Source: JBCBEX01 sp039177895
GTDB taxonomy: Bacteria; Bacteroidota; Rhodothermia; Rhodothermales; Rubricoccaceae
Assembly (NCBI GenBank): GCA_039177895.1
Contig: JBCDFO010000019.1
Span: forward strand, 1 to 26,034
Length of the DNA: 26,034 nt
Direction: 5' to 3'
The position numbers and the translations under genes were made by a program. Shown here in pieces: positions 1-8,183 of this stretch. Below the pieces are notes generated by a model. The model was not told the origin of the DNA and ran no database searches. It saw only the letters and a program-made list of their open reading frames with translations. How positions within the stretch are numbered: position 1 is the first letter of the stretch; each line of letters begins with the position of its first letter.

Positions 1-72
1 CGCGACTTCCTCAACGGCCTCACCGCGCGCGGTCTCCCCATCCCGCCGTTCCTCCGTCCCATCTTCGGCTAG
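1..72 (+). CDS. 3' end of an unidentified gene (partial)
   Basis: The frame is open from the first base to a TAG at 70-72 and encodes 23 residues ending in PPFLRPIFG. It stops 4 bases before the ATG of the downstream glycosyltransferase, so it is probably the preceding gene of the same polysaccharide operon. The fragment is too short to identify a family, and a role in surface-polysaccharide synthesis is only an inference from position. Confidence 0.6.
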   Translation, partial: RDFLNGLTARGLPIPPFLRPIFG

Positions 73-76
73 GCCC

Positions 77-1375
77 ATGCGCGACCCGACGATCCACCCG
101 CCCGCCCGCCCAGCCCGCGCCAACGATACCCTCGCCGCGCTCAAGTCGCTGCCTGGGGCCGGTACGCCGCTCCTCGATGTGGACCTCGTCTGCGTGGCGC
201 TACCGACGTGGGACGGCGACTACATGAAGTCGACGGTGCACCTCGTCCGGGCGCTGGCTGCGCGGCACCTCGCGCCGGGGCGGCAGGGGCTCTACGTGGA
301 CTACGCCTACACGGTCAAGGACGCCGTCCAGACGCTGCGCGGGCGGCAGCGGGCTCCCCTCCGCCGGATGCTAGGACGAGACGATCGCCTCCGCCGCGTC
401 GCCATCAGCGACGACGGGCGCGCGGTACATGTGCTCACCCCGCCGATGACGTTCCCCACGAACGGCCTGCCCGCAGGGCCGGTCTACGACGCTGCGCTCG
501 CGCTCAATGGGCGCGTGGTGGGGCGGGCGATCCGCCGCGCGATGGCCCGGCTCGGGATGACGCGGCCGCTTGTGCTCAACGCCTTCCACCCATTCCTCGG
601 CGTCCCGCTCGCGGGGCAACTCGATGAGGTCGCGCTGGCCTACTACTGCTACGACGAGATCAGCGCCGCTGCCTGGAACGCTCGCCACGGAGCGCGCCTC
701 GAAGCGCAGTTCCTGACGCAGGCCGATGTGGTCATCGTGTCCAGCGAGGCCCTGCTGACGAGCAAGCGCGACCACCATGACCGAGTGCACCTCGTCAAAA
801 ACGGCGTCGACTTCGACCTCTTCCACGGGGCCTACGGGGGCGGCTCCTCGGCCCGACCCGAGCGCCCGTGCGTGGGCTACCTCGGCAGCCTGGACGACCG
901 GCTGGACTATGCCCTGCTGCACGCCGTCATCAAGGCGGCGCCCGACTGGCGCTTCCTCTTCGTCGGGCGGGTCGTGGACGAACAGGCGCGCACGCTGGAA
1001 GCCTATCCGAACGTGACGTTCGCTGGGGCGCAGCAACCGGGCGCGCTACCCGGCTTCCTCCGGCAGATGGACGTCGGGACGATTCCGTTCGCGCGGACGC
1101 CCTTCACGGCGAACATCTACCCGCTCAAGATCAACGAATACCTCGCGGCGGGGCGCCCCGTCGTGATGACCCCGTTCGCCGACCTGCGTGAGTTCGAGGG
1201 CCTTGCCACGGTGGCAGGCACGGCGGAGGCGTTCCGGGCGGCGCTGGCCGACGCGCTTGCGCCTGCGCCCCCTGAGGCTGTCGCTGCGCGCATCGAGGCC
1301 GCCCGCGGCAACGCGTGGCCTGGCCGGGCTGCGGCGTTCGCGGCGGTGCTGCAGCACGCTCTTCCTGCCGCCTAG
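77..1375 (+). CDS. Glycosyltransferase, GT4/GT-B type
   Basis: The 432-residue protein probably transfers a sugar from an activated donor to a growing surface polysaccharide at the cytoplasmic face. The C-terminal half has the GT-B donor-site layout: VKNGVDFDLF near residue 240, a GYLGSLDDR strand-loop opening the second Rossmann domain, and NIYPLKINEYLAAGRPVV at about 346-363, which matches the P-x-K-x-x-EYLA-x-G-x-PVV signature of GT4 enzymes. The length is normal for the family. The ATG at 77 follows the previous stop by 4 bases, and the stop is 3 bases before the flippase ATG, so the genes are almost certainly co-transcribed. Donor and acceptor cannot be read from the sequence. The family call is firm; the specific step is unknown. 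Confidence 0.85.
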   Translation: MRDPTIHPPARPARANDTLAALKSLPGAGTPLLDVDLVCVALPTWDGDYMKSTVHLVRALAARHLAPGRQGLYVDYAYTVKDAVQTLRGRQRAPLRRMLGRDDRLRRVAISDDGRAVHVLTPPMTFPTNGLPAGPVYDAALALNGRVVGRAIRRAMARLGMTRPLVLNAFHPFLGVPLAGQLDEVALAYYCYDEISAAAWNARHGARLEAQFLTQADVVIVSSEALLTSKRDHHDRVHLVKNGVDFDLFHGAYGGGSSARPERPCVGYLGSLDDRLDYALLHAVIKAAPDWRFLFVGRVVDEQARTLEAYPNVTFAGAQQPGALPGFLRQMDVGTIPFARTPFTANIYPLKINEYLAAGRPVVMTPFADLREFEGLATVAGTAEAFRAALADALAPAPPEAVAARIEAARGNAWPGRAAAFAAVLQHALPAA

Positions 1376-1378
1376 CCG

Positions 1379-2941
1379 ATGCCGTCGTTCGCCTCCATCG
1401 CAGCCCTGGCGCAACGCCCGCAGGTGCTTGCCATCGTGACGCAGCTCGCAGGGGCAAGCTTCGCGTTTGCGAGCTTCGTGCTGCTCGCCCGGACGCTCGC
1501 CCCGGCGGACTTCGGCGCGTGGGTGCTGTTTCTGACCGCAGCCACGTTCCTCGACATGGTGCGGCACGGGTTGGTGCAGTCGGCGCTCGTGCAGCGCTCC
1601 GCTGGCTCGACGGCGTCGCAGGAGCGTATGCTGATGGGCGGTGCGTGGGTGCTCGGCCTGGGCACCACGTCGGTGCTCGCGCTGGGCGTGTTCGCCCTCG
1701 GGCAACTGCTTCCCGACGCTGGCGCATTCAGGCTCTTCTTTGACTGGTATCCGCTCCTCGCGTTAGCCGCGCTCCCGCACCTGGTAGCAACGTGGAACGG
1801 GCTGGCGCGCGAGCACTTTGGACGGCTACTGGTGCTCAAGGTGGTGCTCGCGGGTGGTTTCGCCGTGTTCGTGGTGGGCAACTTCGTCGCCCCGTACCTG
1901 AGTTGGTCGCAAGCCGACCTCAGCGGGATCGCCCGGGCCTACCTCGGCATCCATGCTGCTGGGAGCGCGCTGATGCTGGCGCTCGGATGGACGCGGCTGG
2001 CCACGCTACGCCACGCCACGCGCCGCGCCGTGCGGACGCTCTATCGCTTCGGGCGCTACAGCGTAGGCACGACGCTCGGCAGCAACCTCCTCCGCAGCGC
2101 CGACCAGTTCATCCTGGGGCTGTGGCTCGGACCAGCGGCGGTGGCGTTCTACGGCGTTCCGCAAAAGCTCATCGAGGTCGTCGAGATCCCGCTGCGCGGG
2201 CTGGCCCAGACGGCGATGCCGACCCTCTCCCGCAAGGCACGGCGCGGTGACATGGCGACGTTCGCGCGCTACCTCCACGCCTGGATCGGGGGCCTGTCGC
2301 TAGCGCTCGTCCCGCTTCTGGTGGTCGTGTTTGTGTGGGCCGAGGCGGCCTGCGTGCTGCTCGCAGGCGAGGCCTACCGCGATGCAGGGACGCTGCTTCG
2401 CATCTTTGTGGTGTACATGGCGCTGCTCCCGCTCGACCGCTACCTCGGCCTGGCCCTCGATGCGCTGGGACGGCCCGCGCTCAACATGATCAAGGTCGCG
2501 GCGATGGTGGTCGTCAACATCGTCGGGGACGTGGTGGCGCTGGCGGCATTCGGCTCGGTGGAGGCGGTTGCTGCCGTGACAATCGTGATGACGCTGGTGG
2601 GGACGGCCCTGGGCGCGTGGTTCGTGAAGCGGCACGTGCCGTTCCGTCTGCGCGCGACGGCTAGGGCTGGACCCGAGGGCCTGCGCCTCCTACTCCGCCG
2701 AACCACGCGCGGCGGCGACGCGCTGGAGGAGAACCCGCCCGCTATCCCACCGAGCGTGAGGTCTCGCGCCACGTTGTCGCCTGGTGCCGAGCTAGCCGCC
2801 GAGGGCGCCCCGTCCCGTCCGGCTGCGAAGCCGTCGGTGCTGAGCGATGGCGCGCCGACCTCGACTGCAGAGGACGCGGGCCCGCGCTCCGTCCAAGCCG
2901 CCGCGCCTCCCATGGTGTCGGCGGACCCAGGCCGCCGCTAG
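1379..2941 (+). CDS. Wzx-type oligosaccharide flippase (MOP superfamily) with disordered tail
   Basis: This 520-residue polytopic membrane protein probably flips lipid-linked oligosaccharide across the inner membrane. Hydrophobic helices fill residues 10 to about 420. A conserved-looking stretch, RYSVGTTLGSNLLRSADQFILGLWLGP, is typical of the polysaccharide_synt family and is followed by QKLIEVVEIPLRG. It sits between a GT4 gene (3-base gap) and an O-antigen ligase/polymerase gene (24-base gap), the usual flippase context. The last 90 or so residues are odd: a Pro/Ala/Ser/Arg-rich segment with no hydrophobic stretch, predicted to be a disordered cytoplasmic tail. The tail uses the same GC-rich codons as the rest, so it does not look like a simple frameshift, but a lost stop codon cannot be excluded. 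Confidence 0.85.
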   Translation: MPSFASIAALAQRPQVLAIVTQLAGASFAFASFVLLARTLAPADFGAWVLFLTAATFLDMVRHGLVQSALVQRSAGSTASQERMLMGGAWVLGLGTTSVLALGVFALGQLLPDAGAFRLFFDWYPLLALAALPHLVATWNGLAREHFGRLLVLKVVLAGGFAVFVVGNFVAPYLSWSQADLSGIARAYLGIHAAGSALMLALGWTRLATLRHATRRAVRTLYRFGRYSVGTTLGSNLLRSADQFILGLWLGPAAVAFYGVPQKLIEVVEIPLRGLAQTAMPTLSRKARRGDMATFARYLHAWIGGLSLALVPLLVVVFVWAEAACVLLAGEAYRDAGTLLRIFVVYMALLPLDRYLGLALDALGRPALNMIKVAAMVVVNIVGDVVALAAFGSVEAVAAVTIVMTLVGTALGAWFVKRHVPFRLRATARAGPEGLRLLLRRTTRGGDALEENPPAIPPSVRSRATLSPGAELAAEGAPSRPAAKPSVLSDGAPTSTAEDAGPRSVQAAAPPMVSADPGRR

Positions 2942-2965
2942 TCTGCCCGCCTCCGGCTGTCTCCG

Positions 2966-4483
2966 ATGCCCGCGCTCCTCGATGTCTCTGTGAACCGCCG
3001 CCCGCGCCTCCGGGTGTGGCTCGACCTGGGGCTGCGTTCGGCCTGGCTCGGGCCGCTGCTGACGGTGCTGATCACGTTCGGCGGCGCGCTCGTGACGGGC
3101 CTGCTCGTTGCCAAGGCGGGTCTCGTAGTGGGGATCGTGTTCGCCGGCCTGCCCGCGGTCGTCATCGTCACCGCGATCGTGTACGCCCGGCCGATCTCGG
3201 GGCTGTACGCGGCGGTCGGGGTGAGCTTCTTCGGGCCGGGCCTCTCGCGCTACGTCCCCGCGCCGACCGGGCTCATGCTCGATGGCTTCCTCGTGCTCAC
3301 GCTCCTCGTGATCGCGTTGCGCTGGCGCGAGGGCCGCTACGACGCCACGCGGCTCCACAACGTGTTCGTATTCATGGCACTGGCTTGGCTGGGGCTGACG
3401 GCCCTCCAACTCGCCAACCCGCTCGCCCCGGGGCCCGTGGCGTGGTTCTACGCCGGGCGCGGGACCACCTTCTACGTCATCCAGACGGCCATCGTGGCGT
3501 TGCTGCTCATCCAGCGGAAGGCCCAACTCCAGCGGCTCATCTGGATCTGGCTCGGGCTCTCGTTCGTGGGGACGCTCTGGGGCATGAAGCAGCTGTTCAT
3601 CGGCCTCGACGGCGCGGAGCAGGCGTGGCTCAGCGTGCCGGGCAACCTCTCCACGCACGTCCTCTTCGGCAAGCTGCGCGTGTTCTCGTTCTACTCAGAC
3701 GCGGGGCAATTCGGTGCGGCGCAAGGGTGCGTCGGCATTGTGGGGCTGATCCTCGCCGTGGGCCCGTATCCGCTGAAGCGGCGCATCCTCTACGGCCTGC
3801 TCGGGCTGGCGGGCGTCTACGGCCTGCTCATTTCAGGCACGCGCGGCGCGATGGCCGTTCCGGCGGCGGGGGGGGTGACCTACCTCCTCCTCAGCCGCAA
3901 CATCAAGATGATGGTGATCGGAGCGCTGGCTATCCTTGCGCTCTACAGCGTGCTGATGTTCACGTCCATCGGGAGCGGGATCTACGCGGTGCAGCGCTTC
4001 CGAGCCGGATTGAAGTCCGGCAGCGACAACAACTCACTCAAGGTCCGGCACGAGAATCAAGCCAAGCTGAAGGCGTGGCTGGCCGGGAATCCGCTCGGCG
4101 GCGGGATCGGCTCAGCAGGGTCGTGGGGGAAGCGGTTCGCGCCTGGCACCTTCCTCGCGGAGCTGGCCCTCGACTCGTGGTACGTCCGCCTCATGGCCGA
4201 GTACGGGCGCTACGGGATGTGGCTCTACGTGCTGGGCCTGCTGGCGGTGCTCGCGGGCGCGGCGCGGCGGATGCTGGCCGTGAAGGACCGCGCGCTCCAG
4301 CACACGCTGCTGGCGCTGCTGGCGGGCGCGTGCGGCATCGCCGCGGCGAGCTACGGCAACCAGGTCCTCGGCCAGATGCCGACCTCGCCGTTCATCTACG
4401 TGAGCATCGCTGCATGCTACCTCGGGCCTTACCTCGACCGGGAGACGCAGGACGATGCGCTGCACGGCGACAAGGCGGCCTGA
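2966..4483 (+). CDS. O-antigen ligase / Wzy-like polymerase family membrane protein
   Basis: This 505-residue protein has about ten or more hydrophobic segments and a large polar loop at roughly residues 340-400 (RFRAGLKSGSDNNSLKVRHENQ, then NPLGGGIGS), the layout of the Wzy_C/WaaL family. The GTRGAM motif preceding a helix is also typical. Such enzymes join or polymerise undecaprenyl-linked glycan on the periplasmic side. The gene follows the GT4 and flippase genes and is the last gene of that strand before a convergent lipoprotein gene. Whether it acts as a polymerase, a ligase or a protein O-oligosaccharyltransferase cannot be decided from the sequence. The ATG at 2966 places a short basic segment (NRRPRLR) before the first helix. 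Confidence 0.85.
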   Translation: MPALLDVSVNRRPRLRVWLDLGLRSAWLGPLLTVLITFGGALVTGLLVAKAGLVVGIVFAGLPAVVIVTAIVYARPISGLYAAVGVSFFGPGLSRYVPAPTGLMLDGFLVLTLLVIALRWREGRYDATRLHNVFVFMALAWLGLTALQLANPLAPGPVAWFYAGRGTTFYVIQTAIVALLLIQRKAQLQRLIWIWLGLSFVGTLWGMKQLFIGLDGAEQAWLSVPGNLSTHVLFGKLRVFSFYSDAGQFGAAQGCVGIVGLILAVGPYPLKRRILYGLLGLAGVYGLLISGTRGAMAVPAAGGVTYLLLSRNIKMMVIGALAILALYSVLMFTSIGSGIYAVQRFRAGLKSGSDNNSLKVRHENQAKLKAWLAGNPLGGGIGSAGSWGKRFAPGTFLAELALDSWYVRLMAEYGRYGMWLYVLGLLAVLAGAARRMLAVKDRALQHTLLALLAGACGIAAASYGNQVLGQMPTSPFIYVSIAACYLGPYLDRETQDDALHGDKAA

Positions 4484-4542
4484 GCCCCCACCGGGCGAGG
4501 TCCGAATCGTGACGGCGGCCAGCGCCGCGTCCCCGCTGAGAT

Positions 4543-5388
4543 TCAGCACCCGTGCTCGCGAATCGACGCCAGGTCCGGACGTGCCGCTGCGGGGGTCGCG
4601 GCGAGCCACGCCTGCCAGCCGCGCTCGATCTCAGCGAGGGAGTGCGCGTAGACCTCCTCAATAGTCGCGGAGCCGCCTGTCCACAGCGTCCGGAGCCGGG
4701 CGAGCCCGTGCGTCTCCAGCAGGTAGGCGACGGCAGACCCGGACAGGAGGTACGTGTCCAGATCGTCGTGGCTGTAGAAGTCGTGCACGAGCGTGTCGAG
4801 CGCGAGGCCCTCGCCCGCTGCGATCATGGCCGCGGCCGTGGCGCGCACCGTCGCCCCCTGGCACGTGTTGCCGAGCGCCGTCGCGAGGCCCTCCCGGAGC
4901 CATGTCTCTTGCCGCCATGCTCCCGCGCTCGTTGGGCTACCGATCTGGCCCCAGTGCTGCACGGTGACGGCGTGCACGAGTTCGTGCCGGTCTACCGGTT
5001 CCGGTCGCTCTGCGTTGACCACCAGCACGACGGTCGGCGAGGCGGGGTCGGTGATCCCGATGGCACCGCGCTCCTGCCCGGTGAGGCGCGCCATCTCCGA
5101 GCGGCTCCCCACGTAGAACACCCGCACGTGCCTCTGCGGAGCCTCCCCGAGCGCATTGAGGACGTAGGCGTGCTCGCTCCACTCGACGAGCGCGGCGGCG
5201 TGGCGGTCGGCGTAGCTCCCCGGCTGCGTGTAGATCGTAACCGTGTCGCCGGAGCGGGGATGCCAGGTGAACGCGGGGGCTTCTAGCGCGCGGAGCGCCA
5301 GCCCGGTCGGTGGCGCGGGCGGGATCCGAGCGGGATCGCCCGCACAGCCCGTAAGCGCGACGAATAAGGCGAGCAGCAGGCGCGTCAT
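4543..5388 (-). CDS. Lipoprotein with gluzincin (peptidase MA-like) zinc-protease motif
   Basis: This 281-residue predicted lipoprotein has a hydrophobic N-terminus ending in the lipobox LTGC (Cys15), so it should be anchored in the envelope. A zinc-metalloprotease motif HELVH is at residues 135-139, followed about 27 residues later by WLREGLA with Glu166 as the likely third ligand. This HExxH...WxxEG arrangement is typical of peptidase MA-like gluzincins. The region before it has an alpha/beta pattern (VRVFYVGSRSEMARLTG) seen in the same family. The substrate is unknown. It lies 45 bases downstream of purQ on the same strand, separated by a hairpin that ends 2 bases before the ATG. It is convergent with the O-antigen ligase gene. 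The catalytic call rests on motif spacing only. Confidence 0.75.
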   Translation of the reverse strand: MTRLLLALFVALTGCAGDPARIPPAPPTGLALRALEAPAFTWHPRSGDTVTIYTQPGSYADRHAAALVEWSEHAYVLNALGEAPQRHVRVFYVGSRSEMARLTGQERGAIGITDPASPTVVLVVNAERPEPVDRHELVHAVTVQHWGQIGSPTSAGAWRQETWLREGLATALGNTCQGATVRATAAAMIAAGEGLALDTLVHDFYSHDDLDTYLLSGSAVAYLLETHGLARLRTLWTGGSATIEEVYAHSLAEIERGWQAWLAATPAAARPDLASIREHGC

Positions 5389-5390
5389 GG

Positions 5391-5433
5391 GCGTACGAAG
5401 CGGGGAAAGGAAGCGCCCCCGCGCGTCGTACGC
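5391..5433 (-). terminator. Strong hairpin between purQ and the lipoprotein gene
   Basis: GCGTACGA (5391-5398) pairs with TCGTACGC (5426-5433), and inside it GCGGGG (5400-5405) pairs with CCCCGC (5417-5422), leaving an 11-base loop. The hairpin fills almost the whole gap between the purQ stop codon and the lipoprotein ATG. There is no U-tract, so it could be an intrinsic-like terminator, an attenuator, or a structure that hides the translation start of the next gene. Confidence 0.6.
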
Positions 5434-6156
5434 TCAGGCCGGGCTCAGCGCGGCGAATTCGACGCCGAGGTGACGCAGGGCGCTCTCGAAGAGCGGGCGG
5501 CCGTCAGCGCGGCCGAGCAGCGGGTCGCAGTGGCGCTCCGGGTGCGGCATCATGCCGAGCACGGTGCCCGTTTCGTTGACGATGCCCGCGATGTTGCGCG
5601 CCGAGCCGTTCGGGTTGGCTTCCGGCGTGATCTGGCCGCCGGGCGTGCAGTAGCGAAAGACGACGCGGCCCTCGCGCTCAAGCATATCGAGCGTAGCGTC
5701 GTCGGCGACGTAGTTGCCATCGCCGTGCGCGACGGGGATCATGAGCACGTCGCCCTCGTCGAGCGTGTTCGTGAACGGCGTCTGGGCGTTCTCGACGCGG
5801 AGGTGCACGTCCTTGCAGACGAACCGCAAGGAGGCGTTGCGCATCAGCGCGCCCGGCAGCAGACCGGCCTCGCAGAGCACCTGGAAGCCGTTGCACACGC
5901 CGAGCACGGGGCCGCCTTCGTTCGCAAACCGCACCACGTCTTTCATGACGGGGCTGAACCGCGCGATGGCGCCCGAGCGGAGGTAGTCGCCGTAGGAGAA
6001 CCCGCCCGGCACGATCACGAGGTCGGCGTCGCCCACGGAGGCCTCCTTGTGCCAGACGAAGCGGGCCTCTTGCCCGAAGAGGTGCTTCGCGGCGTGGTAG
6101 GCGTCGTGGTCGCAGTTGGACCCGGGGAAGACGAGGACGGCGACGGAGGCGGGCAT
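5434..6156 (-). CDS. purQ: Phosphoribosylformylglycinamidine synthase subunit PurQ
   Basis: PurQ is the glutaminase subunit of FGAM synthase. It supplies ammonia to PurL in the fourth step of de novo purine synthesis in the cytoplasm. The 240-residue class I glutamine amidotransferase shows FPGSNCDHDA near the N-terminus, GGFSYGDYLRSGAIA at 51-65, the nucleophile elbow GVCNGFQ with Cys88, and MMPHPER with His205 and Glu207 completing the triad. The length matches stand-alone PurQ. The frame extends upstream to 6477, but the ATG at 6156 fits the conserved start (MPASVAVLVFPGSNCD), and the extension would overlap the divergent gene. No purL, purS or other pur gene is adjacent in this window. 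Confidence 0.95.
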   Translation of the reverse strand: MPASVAVLVFPGSNCDHDAYHAAKHLFGQEARFVWHKEASVGDADLVIVPGGFSYGDYLRSGAIARFSPVMKDVVRFANEGGPVLGVCNGFQVLCEAGLLPGALMRNASLRFVCKDVHLRVENAQTPFTNTLDEGDVLMIPVAHGDGNYVADDATLDMLEREGRVVFRYCTPGGQITPEANPNGSARNIAGIVNETGTVLGMMPHPERHCDPLLGRADGRPLFESALRHLGVEFAALSPA

Positions 6157-6276
6157 AGTACGAGACGGCGAGCAGGCGAGTCGGAGAAACGAAGATAGGC
6201 CGGATGAGCGTTGGAGGCGGGCGAGGCCTCGTACCTTCCCCGCCTCTTCCTCTCCCCGTTTCCCCGGCTCCTTCTC

Positions 6277-7167
6277 GTGATCCCCCGCGCGCTCTTTCGG
6301 AAGATCCGCCGCATCGAGGTGCGGACGAAGGGGCTCGTGCACGACGTGTTCGGCGGGGAGTACCACTCCGCGTTCAAGGGCCGCGGCATCGAGTTCGCCG
6401 AGGTGCGGCCCTACCAACTCGGCGACGACATCCGCACGATCGACTGGAACGTGTCGGCGCGGACGGGCGAAACGCACGTGAAGGTCTACGAGGAGGAGCG
6501 CGAGCAGACGCTCATCCTGGCCGTGGACGTGTCCGGCTCGGGCGACTTCGGCTCCGTCGGCCGCGCCAAGCGCGAGATCGCGGCCGAGGTGTGCGCGGTG
6601 CTCGGCTTCTCGGCGCTCCAGAACGGCGACAAGGTGGGCCTGCTCTTATTCTCAGACCACGTCGAGCGCTTCGTCCCGCCGAAGAAGGGCCGCCAGCACG
6701 TCCTCCGGCTCGTCCGCGACCTCTTCGTCCACGAGCCGCAGGCGCGCGGCACCGACCTCCGCCCCGCGCTCGACCACCTCCTGCACGCGCTCCGCCGCCG
6801 TGCCATCGTGCTGCTGCTGAGCGATTTTTTGCTGCCCCCCGGTCTCCACGAGCCAACGAGTCGGGCTCTGCGGACCGTCAGCAAGAAGCACGACCTCGTG
6901 GCCGTCCACCTCCGCGACCCGCGCGAGGGCACGCTGCCGAACGTGGGCCTGCTCACGCTCACCGACGCCGAGACGGGCCGCCCGGTCACCATCGACACGC
7001 GGAGCCGCCGGGCACGGGCGCGCTTCGCCAAGCAGGCCGCGAGCCGCCAGGCCCGCATCGCTGCGACGCTGCGACGCGCTCGCATCGACACCGTCGAGGT
7101 GGCGACGGACGCGGACTACGTGGAGCCGCTCGTGGCGTTTTTCCGGCGGAGGAATCGGGAGCGATGA
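6277..7167 (+). CDS. DUF58 domain protein (VWA-like, Bat-operon type)
   Basis: This 296-residue protein has the DUF58 signature region: KGRGIEFAEVRPYQLGDDIRTIDWNVSARTGE, then KVYEEEREQTL. It also has a VWA-like metal-site motif, DVSGSG. DUF58 proteins usually work with a MoxR ATPase and VWA membrane proteins in envelope or stress functions; their chemistry is poorly known. I chose the GTG at 6277, because DUF58 proteins characteristically begin IP-x-x-L-x-KIRRIE, as seen here directly after it. A TTG at 6211 would add 22 unrelated residues. The stop overlaps the next gene as ATGA (7164-7167), so the two are translationally coupled. No moxR is present upstream; purQ is divergent there. Confidence 0.85.
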   Translation: MIPRALFRKIRRIEVRTKGLVHDVFGGEYHSAFKGRGIEFAEVRPYQLGDDIRTIDWNVSARTGETHVKVYEEEREQTLILAVDVSGSGDFGSVGRAKREIAAEVCAVLGFSALQNGDKVGLLLFSDHVERFVPPKKGRQHVLRLVRDLFVHEPQARGTDLRPALDHLLHALRRRAIVLLLSDFLLPPGLHEPTSRALRTVSKKHDLVAVHLRDPREGTLPNVGLLTLTDAETGRPVTIDTRSRRARARFAKQAASRQARIAATLRRARIDTVEVATDADYVEPLVAFFRRRNRER

Positions 7168-8183
7168 GGGGAGGCTACTGGTTGTTGGCTGTTGGCTGTT
7201 GGCTGGCACTCCCTGTGGCAGCGCAGCAGGTGCGGGTGACGGTGCCAGCCGACAGCGTGGCGGTGGGCGAGCGATTCGAGATCGGCGTGGCGGTGGAGCA
7301 CGGACGCTCGACGCGGGTGGCGTTTCCGGACGTGCCGCCGCCGGAACAGGCGGGCGTCGATCCGAGCGCGGTCTTTGGCGACGCCGAGGTGATCGCGGCC
7401 CGCCGCTTCCCCCCGACCGATACGCCCAGCGGCGCGCGCGTCGACAGCGTCGTGTTCACAGCAACGACGTTCGCGCTCGACGCCGCGCGCCTCGGGCCCA
7501 TCCCGGTGGCGCTGGTGGCGGGCACCGGAGCCGCCGCCGATACCGTCGCGCTCGACGTGCCGACGCGGGTGCTCCCGGTGCGCTCGGTGGTGCCGGACAG
7601 CCTCACGACGCCCCTGCCGCTGGAGCCGCCGCTCGGCTTCCCGGAGCCGCTGCCGCTGTGGGTAGCGCTTGTCATCGTGGCGCTGCTGGCGGGGCTCGCC
7701 CTGTGGCTCTGGCGGACGCGCCGCCAGCGGATCGGCCTGCCTGCTCCCGTGCTGCCCCCCCGCGAGGAGGCCCTCGTCCGCCTCGATGCGCTGGCCGTGC
7801 CGGATCGGTCTGCACCAGACGCGGTCCCGACCTACTACGCCGCGCTTGCCGACACGCTGCGGACCTACCTCGCCCGGGCGCTCACGGTCCCTGCGCATGA
7901 GCAGACCACCCGTGAGTTGCTCCGCACGCTGGAGACCCACCCTGACGTGGACGAGGCGACCCGTGTGCGCCTCGGCGTAGTCCTCCGCCGCGCCGACCTC
8001 GCGAAGTTCGCCCGCGTCACGCCCGACGTTGAGACGCAGGATGCCGACCGAGCAACCGTGCGGGCAGGCGTTGAGACCGTGGCGGCCCAGATCGAGGCGC
8101 GGCTGAAGGCGGAAGCAGCAGCGAGTGGATCGGAGTCCGGGCGAGAAGCGCCGACCAAGGCCGGACCTCGACATCCGGCGTAG
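7164..8183 (+). CDS. BatD-like membrane protein
   Basis: The 339-residue protein has an N-terminal signal peptide (to about residue 20, VAAQQ), a periplasmic beta-rich domain (residues 22-160; opens VRVTVPADSVAVGERFEI, as in BatD/oxygen-tolerance proteins), a single transmembrane helix at about 163-184 followed by RTRRQR, and a cytoplasmic helical domain (PTYYAALADTLRTYLARAL...TTRELLRTL) like that of DUF4381/BatD C-termini. It overlaps the upstream DUF58 stop by 4 bases, the usual DUF58-BatD pairing. The signal-peptide coding region contains three tandem copies of the heptamer GTTGGCT (7184-7204). The stop codon abuts the convergent marR stop with no spacer. The role (envelope stress, chaperone-like) is inferred from family context only. 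Confidence 0.75.
   Translation: MRGGYWLLAVGCWLALPVAAQQVRVTVPADSVAVGERFEIGVAVEHGRSTRVAFPDVPPPEQAGVDPSAVFGDAEVIAARRFPPTDTPSGARVDSVVFTATTFALDAARLGPIPVALVAGTGAAADTVALDVPTRVLPVRSVVPDSLTTPLPLEPPLGFPEPLPLWVALVIVALLAGLALWLWRTRRQRIGLPAPVLPPREEALVRLDALAVPDRSAPDAVPTYYAALADTLRTYLARALTVPAHEQTTRELLRTLETHPDVDEATRVRLGVVLRRADLAKFARVTPDVETQDADRATVRAGVETVAAQIEARLKAEAAASGSESGREAPTKAGPRHPA
7184..7204 (+). repeat. Tandem heptamer (GTTGGCT)x3 inside the BatD-like signal-peptide region
   Basis: Three perfect copies of GTTGGCT lie in codons 7-14 of the BatD-like gene. Gain or loss of one unit would shift the frame. The unit fits the GCTNNNG heptamer consensus of the arrays at 9850-9877 and 23592-23640. Confidence 0.8.

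Noticed and set aside
4484..4542. CGGCG/CGCCG hairpin in the gap between the O-antigen ligase and lipoprotein genes as a bidirectional terminator.
   Set aside because: The stem is only 5 base pairs with no T-run, common by chance at this GC content.
6222..6231. CGAGGCCTCG palindrome between purQ and the DUF58 gene.
   Set aside because: Ten bases of GC palindrome is expected by chance in a window of this size and composition. No second site or half-site supports it.
6204..7163. Upstream extension of the BatD-like frame through the DUF58 gene.
   Set aside because: The extension is out of frame with the conserved DUF58 coding sequence and reads as Arg/Pro-rich noise. The ATG at 7164 gives a signal peptide.
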